Positions 1-9,403 of a DNA stretch of 48,644 nt are shown piece by piece (within the stretch, counting starts at the first letter, position 1; each line of letters begins with the position of its first letter). The translations under genes were made by a program, and so were the position numbers. This DNA comes from Bdellovibrio sp. ZAP7 (GTDB taxonomy: Bacteria > Bdellovibrionota > UBA1018 > CAIMNF01): the NCBI GenBank assembly GCA_945874535.1, contig CAMCGZ010000019.1:1-48644 (forward strand), written 5' to 3'. Below the pieces are notes generated by a model. It was not told the origin of the DNA. It was given only the letters and a program-made list of their open reading frames with translations, and ran no database searches.

Positions 1-1
1 T

Positions 2-3000
2 TTCGTCAAACGGCTCATTTCAGAAAGGTCACCGAGAAAGCTCGGCATCGTGGGGGACTTCTCCCACTTGAAGCTCTATCTCTTTCCCCCCGGGGTCGGT
101 GTGGTGAATCCCCGGATCCGGATCGACCGGGAGAACGTTTCGAGACTGCCAATCGATGGCGAAATCGAGGCGGGTGAACTCAGGGTGGGTTTCGCTCCCA
201 TTCAGATGCTCTCGGGAACGCTGCATGTGTCCGAGGTCGAAGTCCGTTCGGGAAAGGTGAAGGCCTTGATTCACTCCCAAGTCTGGAGCGAAAGGGGCCG
301 TAAATCTTCCGGAGGGAAACTCGACTGGCAGGACCTGTTTCAGTTGCAGATCGACGGATTCCGCTTTGTGGACACGAAGCTCGATGTCCAGTTTGAAATG
401 CCCGATCGGGAGAATTCCTTGCTGGGTGCCGACCTCGTGGTGACGGATCTGGCTCTGGGAAGGGGGAAGGTCGGAGGAAAAGACGGGATCGTATCGCGGG
501 CAGAAGTGAATTCGATTCGCGTTCAAACCCCCGAGGGTTGGAAACCCCTTCCGGTGCGAGAGGCGGTGAGTCTGAAATGGAGTCTCGGCCTGAACGACAG
601 TGGATTGGAAATCGATCCGTTCTCGGCCGAACTGGCTGGGGTTCGTCTTGAAATGAAGGGTCGGGTGGATGGGAATCTACTGGATCCCGCGAGTACTCCA
701 AAGGTTCAGGCAAAAGTCCGTGCAGAGGCGGATCTTTCGACGTTCTTCCTCTCCAATCTGGATGCCAAGGATTGGAGCGGGGAGCTGCGGATCACCTCCT
801 CGCTTCAGGCCCAATTGAAGGACTTCATGAAGACCCTCAAGGCGAATTTCGAGTTTGAGGGGCGAGGGATCCAATGGCGACGGATGAGGGCGGACCAGGT
901 ATCGGCCTCGGGAGCGTTGGATCTTGCGAATCATCGGATTGATCTCGGGCACTTCGAGGCGCTCGACGCAAGCGGGCCGGGCGGGGGCGGGAGACTCCGA
1001 ATAGGTAACACCAGAATCCCGCTTACTTTCGGAGAGGCCTTCGACCTCGGTGTACAAATCGATAACGGCGAGTTGCACTGGCTCGGCGGTGCGGTACCCG
1101 AAGCGCTCGCCCCCCTGGAAGGCACCATCACGGGCAAGATCGACGCACGCTTCCAGCCCGAACGCAGATCCTGGAAGCTCAAGACGAAGGTGGGCCTCGC
1201 GGTCGCGGGCTTCCAGCTGACTAACCAGTCGCTGGATCGTCCGAAGCCCATGGTCAGGATTCTGGGCCCGCGCAAGACCATTCGTTTGGATGGCGGACTC
1301 GAGATCGGACCGGAGGGTGTCGAATTCAAGGAACTCGGGCTCGCGATTGAGAAAACCCGATTCAAAGTGACCGGTGGGGTTCGCGGTGACACGGGCTTTG
1401 ACTTCAGGGCCAAAGGGCCCGTGGACATGAAGGAGATCCATGAGATTGCGGGGAGCCGCATTCTGGGAGAGGGGGAGCTCGAGGCGCACATTCATGGGAA
1501 ATCGGACGGGGTGATTCTGGACTTCGATACCCGCCTTGCCAACGCTGAATACCTCGACCTCAAGCTTGGAAAGTTGAAGGGGCGGTTGACGTATGATGAC
1601 GGTTTGTCCGAACTCCGATTCACGGGAATTCACGCCAGCCATAAGAACACTTACTATTCACTTCCGCAGGGCTCGATCGACCTTTCTGGGTCCGATGAGC
1701 TTTATCTCCCGATAGAAATCCACTCGGGTCGTATCGAGGATTTGGCCGAAGTGTTGGGCAGTCTCATTTCCAAGATCAGTTGGTTTCCCCATTCGCTCAA
1801 AGGAGAAGTTCACGGCAACCTCGAAATCGGCGGCAAAGTCCAACTTCCCGAGATGCTCATCGCTGCGAGGCTTGAAGGTTCGGATTGGTCCTGGATGGGT
1901 GAGAAGGCGCGTCGGGTGAAAATGTCGCTCGGTTATGACCGGGGGACTTATTACGCACGAGAAGCGAACATCATCAAATCCTCGGGATCCATTCGTGGCG
2001 GGGTCGAATTCAAGAGTTCCAGTGATGAGATGACCTGGAATTTCAAAACCGATGGTTTCAGCTTCGGGGACATCGACTTCCTGGAGCGTCTCGAGATTCC
2101 GGCAAAGTCGAAAGTCGAGGTGTCCAGCGCCGGCGGCGGAAAAATGGGACGATTGAAGTCCAAAACGGAAGGCAGGTTTTTCGATACCCGGATCAAAGGT
2201 GAGCGCTTCGATTCATCCGGTTTCTCGCTTGAGACGGGCGAGAACACGCTTCGCGCATCCGCTGGAATCTTTGGTGATCAGTTGTCAGCCCAGGTGAAGG
2301 TTTCGCTCCTTCCGAGACAGCCCTGTTCGGTCAGGCTGGAAGTGAACGACTTCGACTTCTCCCCCTTGCTCCTGATTCTGAATCCCAAATTGCTCGATGA
2401 TCTGTCACTGGTGGGGGTGATGAGTGGTCAGCTGTCTCTCGAATTCTTGAGTACCCAGGCGGAACTCGCGCGAGGGCAGTGGTCGGTGGATCGCTATGAG
2501 CTCGCCAAGACAGGGTTGAACATGCGCTTGGTTCGGCCCTTCAGCGTCCCGATCCAACTCGGATACTTCCAGATTCCACCGCTGACTTTCAAATTCAATG
2601 ACTCCGAAGTCTCGGTGCAGGGGGAGGGACGGAGGGGGGATGTCGACATCCGGATCCAAGGCCAGGCGGAACTGGCTCTGGCGGAATTCCTGAGTCCGAT
2701 GATTCTTTCGGCCAAGGGCAAGGTCTTGCCTGATATCCGGATTCACGGCCCCTTGAAGACCCTTCGCCTCGACGGGGAGCTGGCTTTGCTTTCCGGAGGT
2801 TTGACCATTCGAGGCCTGCAATCACCGATCGAGGATCTGGACGGAACCATCCGTCTTCAACAGGGGAATATTCTTTTCGAGAATGTGGAGGGATACCTCG
2901 GAGAAGAAGTCGTGTCACTGGGGGGCCGGATTCTGACTTTCACCGATCGATTCCCTGAATTCGACCTGCGCGCGCAGCTCGACAACAACAAGATCAAGAT

Positions 3001-3994
3001 GGATCCGTTCGATCTGATTCAGGCTAAAGGCACACTCCTGCTGAAGGGAAAGGAACCTCCCTATCTCATTACGGGCGCCCTCGATGTGGTTCAGGCACTT
3101 TGGACCAGGAGCTTCTCCAAGCAAGGGGGAGCGGTCGGCAATCGCGGGGATCGCTTCATGCCCAAGGATCTCGAGAAAAGGACTTCCGGTGGGTGGTGGG
3201 TGATGGATCTCGGAGTCAATGCCCCGCAGGGGTTCTTCATCCGGAACGAGATCCTCGATGCTGAGTTCAAGGGAAGGGCCAGGTTGATTGGCGAGCCCGA
3301 GAGTCCGAAACTCCTCGGAGAAGGGCAGTTGGTCCAGGGAAAGGTCTTGTTCAAGGACCGGCCTTTTGTTTTCGAGAGCGCCAAAGTGATCTTCGACGAC
3401 CCTTATTCGATCAATCCGCGCTTCACCGCGACAGCTATCAGCGAGGTGAATCAGTACAAGATCCGAGTTCTGGCATCCGGTAGATCCACTCAGTGGAAGC
3501 TGGAATTCAGCAGCACGCCGTTTTTGCCCGAGAACGAGATTTTCTCGGTGCTGTCCTCGGGAAGCGCGTCCGGCGATGCGGGGCGGTTCCAATTCCGGGA
3601 TCGGAGTCTGGTCAATCAGGGTGAAGCCGCATCATTGATCCTGCACTCGATGGACTTCAGCAAAGATGTCCAGAAAAAGACCGGGTTCCAATTCGATGTC
3701 CAGGAGGCGATTGACAATCAGACCGCTGCGAGTATTTTCAGGCCCCAGAACCTTTCCGACAATATCGCCGCACCGAAGCTGGTTCTGAAGCGTAGTCTCG
3801 GCCGGAACCTCAGTTTTTCATTCGGGAGTACGGTGGGGATCGGATCGAGGAGTCTCCGCGAGGTCAACGCCGAGTACAAGGTCTCAACGGGCATGTCGAT
3901 GATGGGTGTCTGGAACAACATCGAAGAAGCGAACTCGAGGGAAACCCGTACTTCTTTCGGGCTCGATCTCAAGTTCAACAGGAGATTCAAGTGA
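2..3994 (+). CDS. tamB: TamB-like translocation and assembly module protein (5' end outside window)
   Basis: The reading frame is open back to base 2, so the gene starts upstream; the GTG at 50 is only an internal codon. About 1330 residues are visible. It is a long, low-complexity beta-rich protein with AsmA/TamB-type repeats (many short amphipathic strands, repeated Gly/Asp turns) and a C-terminal DUF490-like region ending in Arg-Arg-Phe-Lys. Family knowledge: TamB-like proteins are anchored in the inner membrane, span the periplasm as a beta-taco, and work with a BamA-family barrel in outer-membrane assembly or phospholipid transport. The stop overlaps the next start (GTGA, 3991-3994), so the partner barrel protein is probably translationally coupled. 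The expected N-terminal membrane anchor is not visible because of the truncation. The family call is firm; the exact role (TamB against another AsmA-family member) is less so. Confidence 0.85.
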   Translation, partial: FVKRLISERSPRKLGIVGDFSHLKLYLFPPGVGVVNPRIRIDRENVSRLPIDGEIEAGELRVGFAPIQMLSGTLHVSEVEVRSGKVKALIHSQVWSERGRKSSGGKLDWQDLFQLQIDGFRFVDTKLDVQFEMPDRENSLLGADLVVTDLALGRGKVGGKDGIVSRAEVNSIRVQTPEGWKPLPVREAVSLKWSLGLNDSGLEIDPFSAELAGVRLEMKGRVDGNLLDPASTPKVQAKVRAEADLSTFFLSNLDAKDWSGELRITSSLQAQLKDFMKTLKANFEFEGRGIQWRRMRADQVSASGALDLANHRIDLGHFEALDASGPGGGGRLRIGNTRIPLTFGEAFDLGVQIDNGELHWLGGAVPEALAPLEGTITGKIDARFQPERRSWKLKTKVGLAVAGFQLTNQSLDRPKPMVRILGPRKTIRLDGGLEIGPEGVEFKELGLAIEKTRFKVTGGVRGDTGFDFRAKGPVDMKEIHEIAGSRILGEGELEAHIHGKSDGVILDFDTRLANAEYLDLKLGKLKGRLTYDDGLSELRFTGIHASHKNTYYSLPQGSIDLSGSDELYLPIEIHSGRIEDLAEVLGSLISKISWFPHSLKGEVHGNLEIGGKVQLPEMLIAARLEGSDWSWMGEKARRVKMSLGYDRGTYYAREANIIKSSGSIRGGVEFKSSSDEMTWNFKTDGFSFGDIDFLERLEIPAKSKVEVSSAGGGKMGRLKSKTEGRFFDTRIKGERFDSSGFSLETGENTLRASAGIFGDQLSAQVKVSLLPRQPCSVRLEVNDFDFSPLLLILNPKLLDDLSLVGVMSGQLSLEFLSTQAELARGQWSVDRYELAKTGLNMRLVRPFSVPIQLGYFQIPPLTFKFNDSEVSVQGEGRRGDVDIRIQGQAELALAEFLSPMILSAKGKVLPDIRIHGPLKTLRLDGELALLSGGLTIRGLQSPIEDLDGTIRLQQGNILFENVEGYLGEEVVSLGGRILTFTDRFPEFDLRAQLDNNKIKMDPFDLIQAKGTLLLKGKEPPYLITGALDVVQALWTRSFSKQGGAVGNRGDRFMPKDLEKRTSGGWWVMDLGVNAPQGFFIRNEILDAEFKGRARLIGEPESPKLLGEGQLVQGKVLFKDRPFVFESAKVIFDDPYSINPRFTATAISEVNQYKIRVLASGRSTQWKLEFSSTPFLPENEIFSVLSSGSASGDAGRFQFRDRSLVNQGEAASLILHSMDFSKDVQKKTGFQFDVQEAIDNQTAASIFRPQNLSDNIAAPKLVLKRSLGRNLSFSFGSTVGIGSRSLREVNAEYKVSTGMSMMGVWNNIEEANSRETRTSFGLDLKFNRRFK

Positions 3995-6561
3995 AGGGGG
4001 CGTGGCACAGGATCGCCTTACTTCTGAGTCTCGCATTCTTTGCAGAGCCGGTGTTCGCCATTCCTGTTTCCGAGATCCGCTTCGAGGGAGTTCCTGTCGA
4101 GTTGGTGGATCAGGCCAGGGTGGTTGGTGCGTTCAATCCGGGTGATGAGTATGAATCGTCCCGTGCGGAACGGAGTCGCTTAAAATTGACGGAGTACTTC
4201 ACCTCCAAGGGTTATCCCGATGCCCGGGTGGTCGCAGAGATCGTCCGGGATTCGGGTGATGCCGATCTGGTCTTCCGGGCCAAGCTCGGAAGTCCGCTCA
4301 GGATATCGATGGTTCGCTTCGATGCCAAAGAAGGGAAGATCCATTCCGAGCTGTTGCAACGTTTGCAGGCCGCGGTGGAATGGAAACCGGGGGAGCCACT
4401 GGATCGGGATCGTATCCGTGAAATGCGTCGAGCCGTGGATTCCGTTCTTGGATCGCAGAACTTCATCGACTCCAGAGTGATCGACATTGTGATCGAGCCC
4501 GCCAAAGAGGGTCCGGTCGTCCGGTTTGATGTTTTTCTCGGTCAAAAAGTCGTCCTTTCTGTCCAGGGAAACGAAGCGTTTTCCAGGGCCGAGTTGATGT
4601 CCATCATCGAATCCCAGAGGGCGATCGGACTGGGCCGGGATTATGTTTCGGTTTTGGTCGACCGGATTCGGAGCGAGTACATCGATCACGGTTACAGGCA
4701 GGTTCAAATCACTCCGCTCACCTTTGAGGCGACGGGGGATGAACCGAAAAAACTCATCTTCAAGATCGAGGAGGGTCAACGCGCCAGGATCCGAAACCTA
4801 GATTTCGAGGGGAATGAAATTTTCACCGATAGCGAGCTTACGGAAGTGTTTTACCGGCTTTCTTCCGACCGGATCCGGGCCAGAATCTACAACGGCAAGA
4901 TGGTCGATGATGCTGCTGCCGCACTCATCGAGGAGTTGAAGAACCGGGGGTACCTATCGGCCAAATTGATCGCCATCAAGACGGAAGAATCGGAGGCCGG
5001 CTCTGGTGTCAGGATCCGGTGTTTTGTGAACGAGGGAGTTCAGACCCGGATCCAGAGCATCGACTTCAGAGGGAATGTGGTGATCGATCAGCCGCGCCTG
5101 TTGGCCCTTCTCGGATTCACCGAAGGTGAGCCTTTGAGCTTGCCCAAGCTCGAGGATGGTATCGATCGGATCAAGCAGGAGTACCGGAATCTCGGCTACA
5201 TGGATTTCCTGATCACGAACGAGAGCGATCAGCAGTTGGTCAGTTATTCCGAAAAAAACCAGTTCGCTTACCTGAGTTTCGATTTTGACGAGGGCGGTAG
5301 ATACTCTCTGGGTAAATTCGAGATTTACGGAAACGATGCCACCCGAAGAAAAGTGATCGAGCGTGAGATTCTGGTACGTCCCGGCGAGACCCTTGGAGAG
5401 GGACAGATTCAAGCTACGGAGGACAATCTCCGTCGACTCGGTATCTTCAGTCAGGTCAATCTCGAGTCACGTAACGATCCTGAACTTCCTCAGGTGCGGG
5501 ATCTGAAGGTTTCGGTCCAGGAAGCGGTTCCCGGAAACAGCACGGCAGGTATCGGATTCCGGAACGATCTCGGTATCCGGACTTTCGGCGGGGTTTCTTA
5601 TTCCAATCTTTGGGGGTTGAACCACACCTGGGCCCTGGATGTGACCTTGAACCGGCGTCTGACAATCTACCGTTTCATGGAGTATACTGCACAGGTCACC
5701 TACACGATGCCTTGGGCATTTTTGGGTCCAACCACGTTCAAGCCGAGCCTGAGCGCGGAGAAGCGGCAGTACATCCAATTTGATGCCGAGACCTTCGCCT
5801 TCAACATGAACCTCGACCGGATGCTGTACTCACCCCTCCGCATCTCTGGCTCACTTGGCTACGCTCTTGAACGGGTCCGTCAGTTCAATGCGATCGATGC
5901 GACCCAGAATCAGCAGATCACCATCGGTTCGATCACGCCCACATTGAGAATCGATTTGCGTGACGATCCCTACTCGCCCAAGCGGGGATTCTACGCCACC
6001 GGCTCCTTCGAGTTCGCTGACTCCTTTTTGGGGACCCAGACTGAGCCCGTTCCCGTGAGTTACGGAAGGTTCAGGGCCCGGGCCGATTACTACCTCAATT
6101 TGATCCCGAATCTCGTTTGGTACTGGAGTGTGCGGGGCGGGTGGCTGAAGAACTATGTGAGCCCCCTCCTTCCGGACGGAACCGTGGATCCCCGCATCAC
6201 GGTTCCCCTGATCAAGCAGTTCGCGCTCGGTGGGGTGAACTCCATCCGGGGGTTCGCGGAGCAGGAGATCAACGTGCAGGCTCGGGACCCGGATCGACGG
6301 GTCCAGGGAAGCTTGAGCTACGTTAACTACCGGACTCAAATGGACTTTTTCGCCAACCCCAATCTGGCAGTAGGCCCCTTTCTGGATGCCGGAAACCTTC
6401 AATTGGATGCTTTTTCTCTGGGCAATTTGAGGCTCGGCAGTGGGGTCGGGATGCGTTATTTGACGCCTGTCGGCCCGGTCAATTTCGATTGGGGATTCAA
6501 ACTTCATCCCCGGCCGGGTGAGTCACCGAGCGTGTTCTATTTTTCCCTCGGTGTGATCTAA
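3991..6561 (+). CDS. BamA/TamA-family outer membrane assembly protein with about six POTRA domains
   Basis: The 856-residue protein starts with a GTG overlapping the tamB stop and has a clear signal peptide (about residues 1-23, ending VFA before IPVSE). It then shows about six consecutive POTRA-like units (roughly 24-95, 97-180, 181-262, 263-348, 349-433 and 434-510), several opening with a pattern like 'i..i.f.GN'. A C-terminal 16-strand-type Omp85 barrel follows, carrying the conserved SIRGF motif near residue 750 and an aromatic-rich C-terminus. E. coli BamA has five POTRA domains and TamA three, so by number this is BamA-like, but the tamB neighbour suggests a TamA role. It may serve both functions, or a separate BamA may exist elsewhere. 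It acts in the outer membrane inserting barrel proteins. No promoter is seen between it and tamB. Confidence 0.88.
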   Translation: MKGAWHRIALLLSLAFFAEPVFAIPVSEIRFEGVPVELVDQARVVGAFNPGDEYESSRAERSRLKLTEYFTSKGYPDARVVAEIVRDSGDADLVFRAKLGSPLRISMVRFDAKEGKIHSELLQRLQAAVEWKPGEPLDRDRIREMRRAVDSVLGSQNFIDSRVIDIVIEPAKEGPVVRFDVFLGQKVVLSVQGNEAFSRAELMSIIESQRAIGLGRDYVSVLVDRIRSEYIDHGYRQVQITPLTFEATGDEPKKLIFKIEEGQRARIRNLDFEGNEIFTDSELTEVFYRLSSDRIRARIYNGKMVDDAAAALIEELKNRGYLSAKLIAIKTEESEAGSGVRIRCFVNEGVQTRIQSIDFRGNVVIDQPRLLALLGFTEGEPLSLPKLEDGIDRIKQEYRNLGYMDFLITNESDQQLVSYSEKNQFAYLSFDFDEGGRYSLGKFEIYGNDATRRKVIEREILVRPGETLGEGQIQATEDNLRRLGIFSQVNLESRNDPELPQVRDLKVSVQEAVPGNSTAGIGFRNDLGIRTFGGVSYSNLWGLNHTWALDVTLNRRLTIYRFMEYTAQVTYTMPWAFLGPTTFKPSLSAEKRQYIQFDAETFAFNMNLDRMLYSPLRISGSLGYALERVRQFNAIDATQNQQITIGSITPTLRIDLRDDPYSPKRGFYATGSFEFADSFLGTQTEPVPVSYGRFRARADYYLNLIPNLVWYWSVRGGWLKNYVSPLLPDGTVDPRITVPLIKQFALGGVNSIRGFAEQEINVQARDPDRRVQGSLSYVNYRTQMDFFANPNLAVGPFLDAGNLQLDAFSLGNLRLGSGVGMRYLTPVGPVNFDWGFKLHPRPGESPSVFYFSLGVI

Positions 6562-6568
6562 TTTCGAA

Positions 6569-6597
6569 TTGACTGTGGGTCCACCCTGCGGTAATCC
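6569..6597 (+). promoter_or_regulatory. Candidate sigma-70 promoter for rplM-rpsI
   Basis: A TTGACT -35 box (6569-6574) is followed after 17 bases by TAATCC (6592-6597). A transcription start 6-8 bases further on would fall at about 6604, only a few bases before the rplM ATG at 6607. The -35 is good and the -10 mediocre. Confidence 0.5.
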
Positions 6598-6606
6598 TTC
6601 AAGGCT

Positions 6607-7119
6607 ATGTTTCAACAAAAGTCTTATTTAGCTAAAAAAGCGGGCGCGCATTTCTTCGAGATCAAGGGCCCCAACGCTCCTAAATGGTACGTCGTGGACG
6701 TCAAGGACCAGGTTGCAGGCCGCATTTCTTCGATGATCGCAAAGATCATCACCGGAAAGCACAAAGCGACTTACACTCCCAGCGTGGATACGGGTGATTT
6801 CGTGGTCGTGTTGAACGCCGATAAGGTCGTTCTGACCCGTAATAAAATGGATACCAAGATTTACCGCGATTACTCCGGCTACATCAGTGGTCTGAAAGAG
6901 AAGACCGCGCGCCAGATGTTGGCGACCAAGCCCGAGGAGATCATCCGTCGTGCAGTGTGGGGCATGACCAACAAGTCGACCCTCGCCCGTCACCAGATGA
7001 AAAAACTGAAAATCTATGCCGGATCCGAGCATCCTCATCAGGCACAGAAGTTCGAAGAGCTTCCTCTTGCGGCCAAGCGTCGCTCGGCTCTGACCAAAAA
7101 AGTCGTTAAGAAGGCGTAA
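6607..7119 (+). CDS. rplM: 50S ribosomal protein L13
   Basis: The 170-residue protein matches L13 along its length: [13 protein letters not shown] near residue 27, [19 protein letters not shown], the [12 protein letters not shown] region and the family hallmark [13 protein letters not shown] near residue 140. L13 binds 23S rRNA early in assembly of the large subunit. It is longer than the usual ~142 residues, with about 20 extra residues at the N-terminus and a basic C-terminal extension rich in Lys and Arg. The ATG at 6607 is the only sensible start; an AAGG lies just before it (6601-6604) but very close. The gene is followed after 8 bases by rpsI, the near-universal bacterial order. Confidence 0.97.
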   Translation: MFQQKSYLAKKAGAHFFEIKGPNAPKWYVVDVKDQVAGRISSMIAKIITGKHKATYTPSVDTGDFVVVLNADKVVLTRNKMDTKIYRDYSGYISGLKEKTARQMLATKPEEIIRRAVWGMTNKSTLARHQMKKLKIYAGSEHPHQAQKFEELPLAAKRRSALTKKVVKKA

Positions 7120-7127
7120 GGTAGAAT

Positions 7128-7529
7128 ATGTTGGAAAAAGAAATTCATCAGGTTGGTAAGCGCAAGACTGCAGTGGCCCGGGTTTATCTCCGTCCGCGCA
7201 AGGGCGAAGTCGGTTCTATTCAAGTGAACGGCCGTTCACTCGAGGACTATTTCCCACGTCCGGCCCTCCAAAAAATCGCCATGCAGTCGCTCGATCTGAC
7301 CAATAACAACGGTCAGTACGATGTGTTCGTGAATGTCGCCGGTGGGGGCATTTCCGCTCAAGCGACCGCGGTCCGTCACGGAATTGCAAAGGTTCTGAAT
7401 GCAATGGATCTCACCTTCCGTCCGGTTCTCAAGAAAGCCGGCTTCCTCACTCGCGATGCCCGCGAAGTCGAGCGGAAAAAGTACGGCCTCGCCGGTGCGC
7501 GTCGCCGCTTCCAGTTCTCGAAGCGTTAA
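7128..7529 (+). CDS. rpsI: 30S ribosomal protein S9
   Basis: The 133-residue protein has the S9 features: an early VGKRKTAVARVYLRP segment, VNGRSLEDYFPRP, a GGGISAQATAVRHGIAKAL-like middle, and the basic C-terminal tail ending RRRFQFSKR, which reaches into the ribosomal P site to contact tRNA. Length is normal. It is the second gene of the rplM-rpsI pair and is closed by an intrinsic terminator at 7559-7596, so this pair is probably one transcription unit. Confidence 0.98.
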   Translation: MLEKEIHQVGKRKTAVARVYLRPRKGEVGSIQVNGRSLEDYFPRPALQKIAMQSLDLTNNNGQYDVFVNVAGGGISAQATAVRHGIAKVLNAMDLTFRPVLKKAGFLTRDAREVERKKYGLAGARRRFQFSKR

Positions 7530-7558
7530 TCGATTCTTCGAGTCAGTCAAGGTTATGG

Positions 7559-7596
7559 CGGTCTGGGTCCGGTTCGGATCCAGACCGTTTTTGTTT
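7559..7596 (+). terminator. Rho-independent terminator after rpsI
   Basis: A 12-bp stem is formed by CGGTCTGGGTCC (7559-7570) and GGATCCAGACCG (7576-7587), with one G-T wobble and a 5-base loop. TTTTT follows at 7588-7592, then GTTTG. This is the clearest terminator in the window and ends the ribosomal protein transcript. Confidence 0.93.
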
Positions 7597-7634
7597 GAAC
7601 TTTATTGTCGGGGATCGTTGATTTCATGCATAAT

Positions 7635-8426
7635 ATGAGCATGAAATCACTATTCGTTCTGGGATTGCTTGTGTGGGGAGTCGCGATGTCCATGCCGGTT
7701 TCGGCCGGAGTATTGGCGAGTGTGAACGGGAAGAGCATTACCGATGAGGATTTTCAGGCTCTGATCGCTGGCCTCCCGATGCATCAGCGGGACCTCGCAC
7801 AGAAGGACCCTGCCACCAAGAAGCGGATCATTCAGGATCTGGTCGATCAGGAGCTCATGGTTCAGGAGGCGGCTGGCGAGAAATTGGACTCTTCCCGTGA
7901 GTTCAAGGATGCCCTGCAGGTGATGCGGAAGCAGGCTCTGGTGAATCTGCTGGTGTCGAAGCGCCTCGCCCCCAAGATGACCGAGGCGACTGTGAAGGAT
8001 TTTTATCAGCGCAATAAGACCCGGTATTCGACCGATCAGGTGCACGCCCAGCACATCCTCCTGACAACCCAAACCGACGCAGATAGTGTTCTTGCTGAGG
8101 CCAAACGCGGCGTGGATTTCCAGCGTCTAGCAGAGCAACGCTCCAAGGATCCCTCCGCCAAGACCACTCGCGGAGATGTCGGATATTTCTCGAGGAACAT
8201 GTTCGACGAGGCATTCACCCGTGCTGCTTTCGGGGCAGGAATCGGCGAGATTGTGGGCCCTGTGAAAACCTCCTTCGGATTCCATGTGATCAAAGTAGTG
8301 GACCGGAAGGTCGGCAAGACTCCGGACTTTGTCGAAGTGGAGCAACAGGTCCGGGCGGACGTTCAGCGGGACATCCTCCGGAATTATGTGACAGAGTTGC
8401 GCCGTAAAGCGAAAATCAAAGAGTGA
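7635..8426 (+). CDS. Periplasmic parvulin-type peptidyl-prolyl isomerase (SurA/PpiC family)
   Basis: The protein has a signal peptide (MSMKSLFVLGLLVW..., cleaved near PVSAG) and a SurA-N-like helical chaperone region at about residues 25-125. A parvulin (rotamase) domain follows at about 135-235, opening VHAQHILL and containing GDVGYFSRNMF and GFHVIKV. It is expected to isomerise prolyl bonds and chaperone outer-membrane proteins in the periplasm, which fits the BamA/TamB genes upstream. The frame also offers a TTG at 7605 and an ATG at 7626, but these would put charged residues ahead of the signal peptide, so the ATG at 7635 (or 7641) is preferred. No good Shine-Dalgarno is visible. The stop overlaps the possible GTG start of the next gene. 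Confidence 0.9.
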   Translation: MSMKSLFVLGLLVWGVAMSMPVSAGVLASVNGKSITDEDFQALIAGLPMHQRDLAQKDPATKKRIIQDLVDQELMVQEAAGEKLDSSREFKDALQVMRKQALVNLLVSKRLAPKMTEATVKDFYQRNKTRYSTDQVHAQHILLTTQTDADSVLAEAKRGVDFQRLAEQRSKDPSAKTTRGDVGYFSRNMFDEAFTRAAFGAGIGEIVGPVKTSFGFHVIKVVDRKVGKTPDFVEVEQQVRADVQRDILRNYVTELRRKAKIKE

Positions 8427-9403
8427 GTCGAGGCATGCAGACGAGGCGGAAGGCTTCGTTCCGATCGGGTGAGGCAGCCCTGGCGTTTACCGGTTTTCTC
8501 TTCACCTTTCTGGGGGCACTGACCACCCGGTTCCAGGATTCTGTGCGTTCGGATGCTGAGAGTGTCTCGTCTTTTTTCATTCTGATCGGATTCCTGCTGG
8601 TGTCCTCGATCTGTTCCGGGGTCCTCTTCCGCAATCTCAGGGCCCGTCCCGGGGAGGGGATGTGGGCCTTCGGTCTGGGGTTCATCCTGGTTGCCCCTCT
8701 GTTTTGGGGTGTGGACCGGATCGAGGGGGTACTCACACGGGAACTGCTTTTGAAGAAGCAGGAGCCGCGCGATTTTTCCGAGTTGAGCGGTCATTGTGGT
8801 GTCAGGGCAGGGCGATCCATATCCCGCTTGTATCAGCAGGTTTTCCGGAGTCCGAATCATGCCGCTCTCTACGATTTCGAGCTCGGTAACCGGTGCCGGT
8901 TGAGCCACTTCCAGCTCCTTGAAAAGGAGTCCGTCCCTCTGTGCAAACAGGAGGAGCATCCGGTTGAGTGCCGGATCCGTTGGATGAATGCTTTTTCGGA
9001 GCTCGGTTATTGGAATTATCAGGCACGTAAATATTTTTTTGACCAAGTGATGAAGGAGTGGACGGAGTCCCGTAAAGAAGAACTTCTGCTGCTATACGCA
9101 CTCAGGGATCAGGAACTCGAGACCCGGCGCCAAAACCTTCTTCGACAAGCAGGTCTGGATGAGAGCATGAGCCCTTGGGCGGTACTGATACAGCAAAGAG
9201 ATGAGTTGAGTCACCTCGAGCTGAGTATCCAGTTGTTTGAAAAGGTCCAGGAAGCCTTGCCCGAGCAGAAGGGTCTGCCGTCTCCGCAGTTGTTGAAATT
9301 CAAGGATCTCCTCGCAGAGATGGAGCCGAAACGTCAGCGTCTGGTCGAAATCAAAAAGAGTATCGAAACTCTCGAACAAGGCAAGACCACGGGTCAGTTG
9401 TAA
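8423..9403 (+). CDS. Hypothetical membrane protein with C-terminal helical/coiled-coil region
   Basis: I do not recognise this 326-residue protein. About three hydrophobic segments are visible near residues 19-34, 48-68 and 78-97, followed by a ~220-residue soluble part that is highly charged and helical. Its last ~100 residues read like a coiled coil (repeated Leu/Glu/Lys heptad-like spacing up to the end). Four cysteines occur in the middle (near residues 124, 153, 173 and 181). A GTG at 8423 overlaps the upstream stop as GTGA; an ATG at 8435 with GAGG one base before it is an alternative. The overlap suggests co-expression with the foldase gene. Its 3' end overlaps the convergent response regulator gene by 10 bases. 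The function is unknown. Confidence 0.7.
   Translation: MSRGMQTRRKASFRSGEAALAFTGFLFTFLGALTTRFQDSVRSDAESVSSFFILIGFLLVSSICSGVLFRNLRARPGEGMWAFGLGFILVAPLFWGVDRIEGVLTRELLLKKQEPRDFSELSGHCGVRAGRSISRLYQQVFRSPNHAALYDFELGNRCRLSHFQLLEKESVPLCKQEEHPVECRIRWMNAFSELGYWNYQARKYFFDQVMKEWTESRKEELLLLYALRDQELETRRQNLLRQAGLDESMSPWAVLIQQRDELSHLELSIQLFEKVQEALPEQKGLPSPQLLKFKDLLAEMEPKRQRLVEIKKSIETLEQGKTTGQL

Noticed and set aside
50-52. GTG at 50 as the start of the TamB-like gene
   Set aside because: The frame stays open to base 2 with plausible TamB sequence, so the real start lies before the window.
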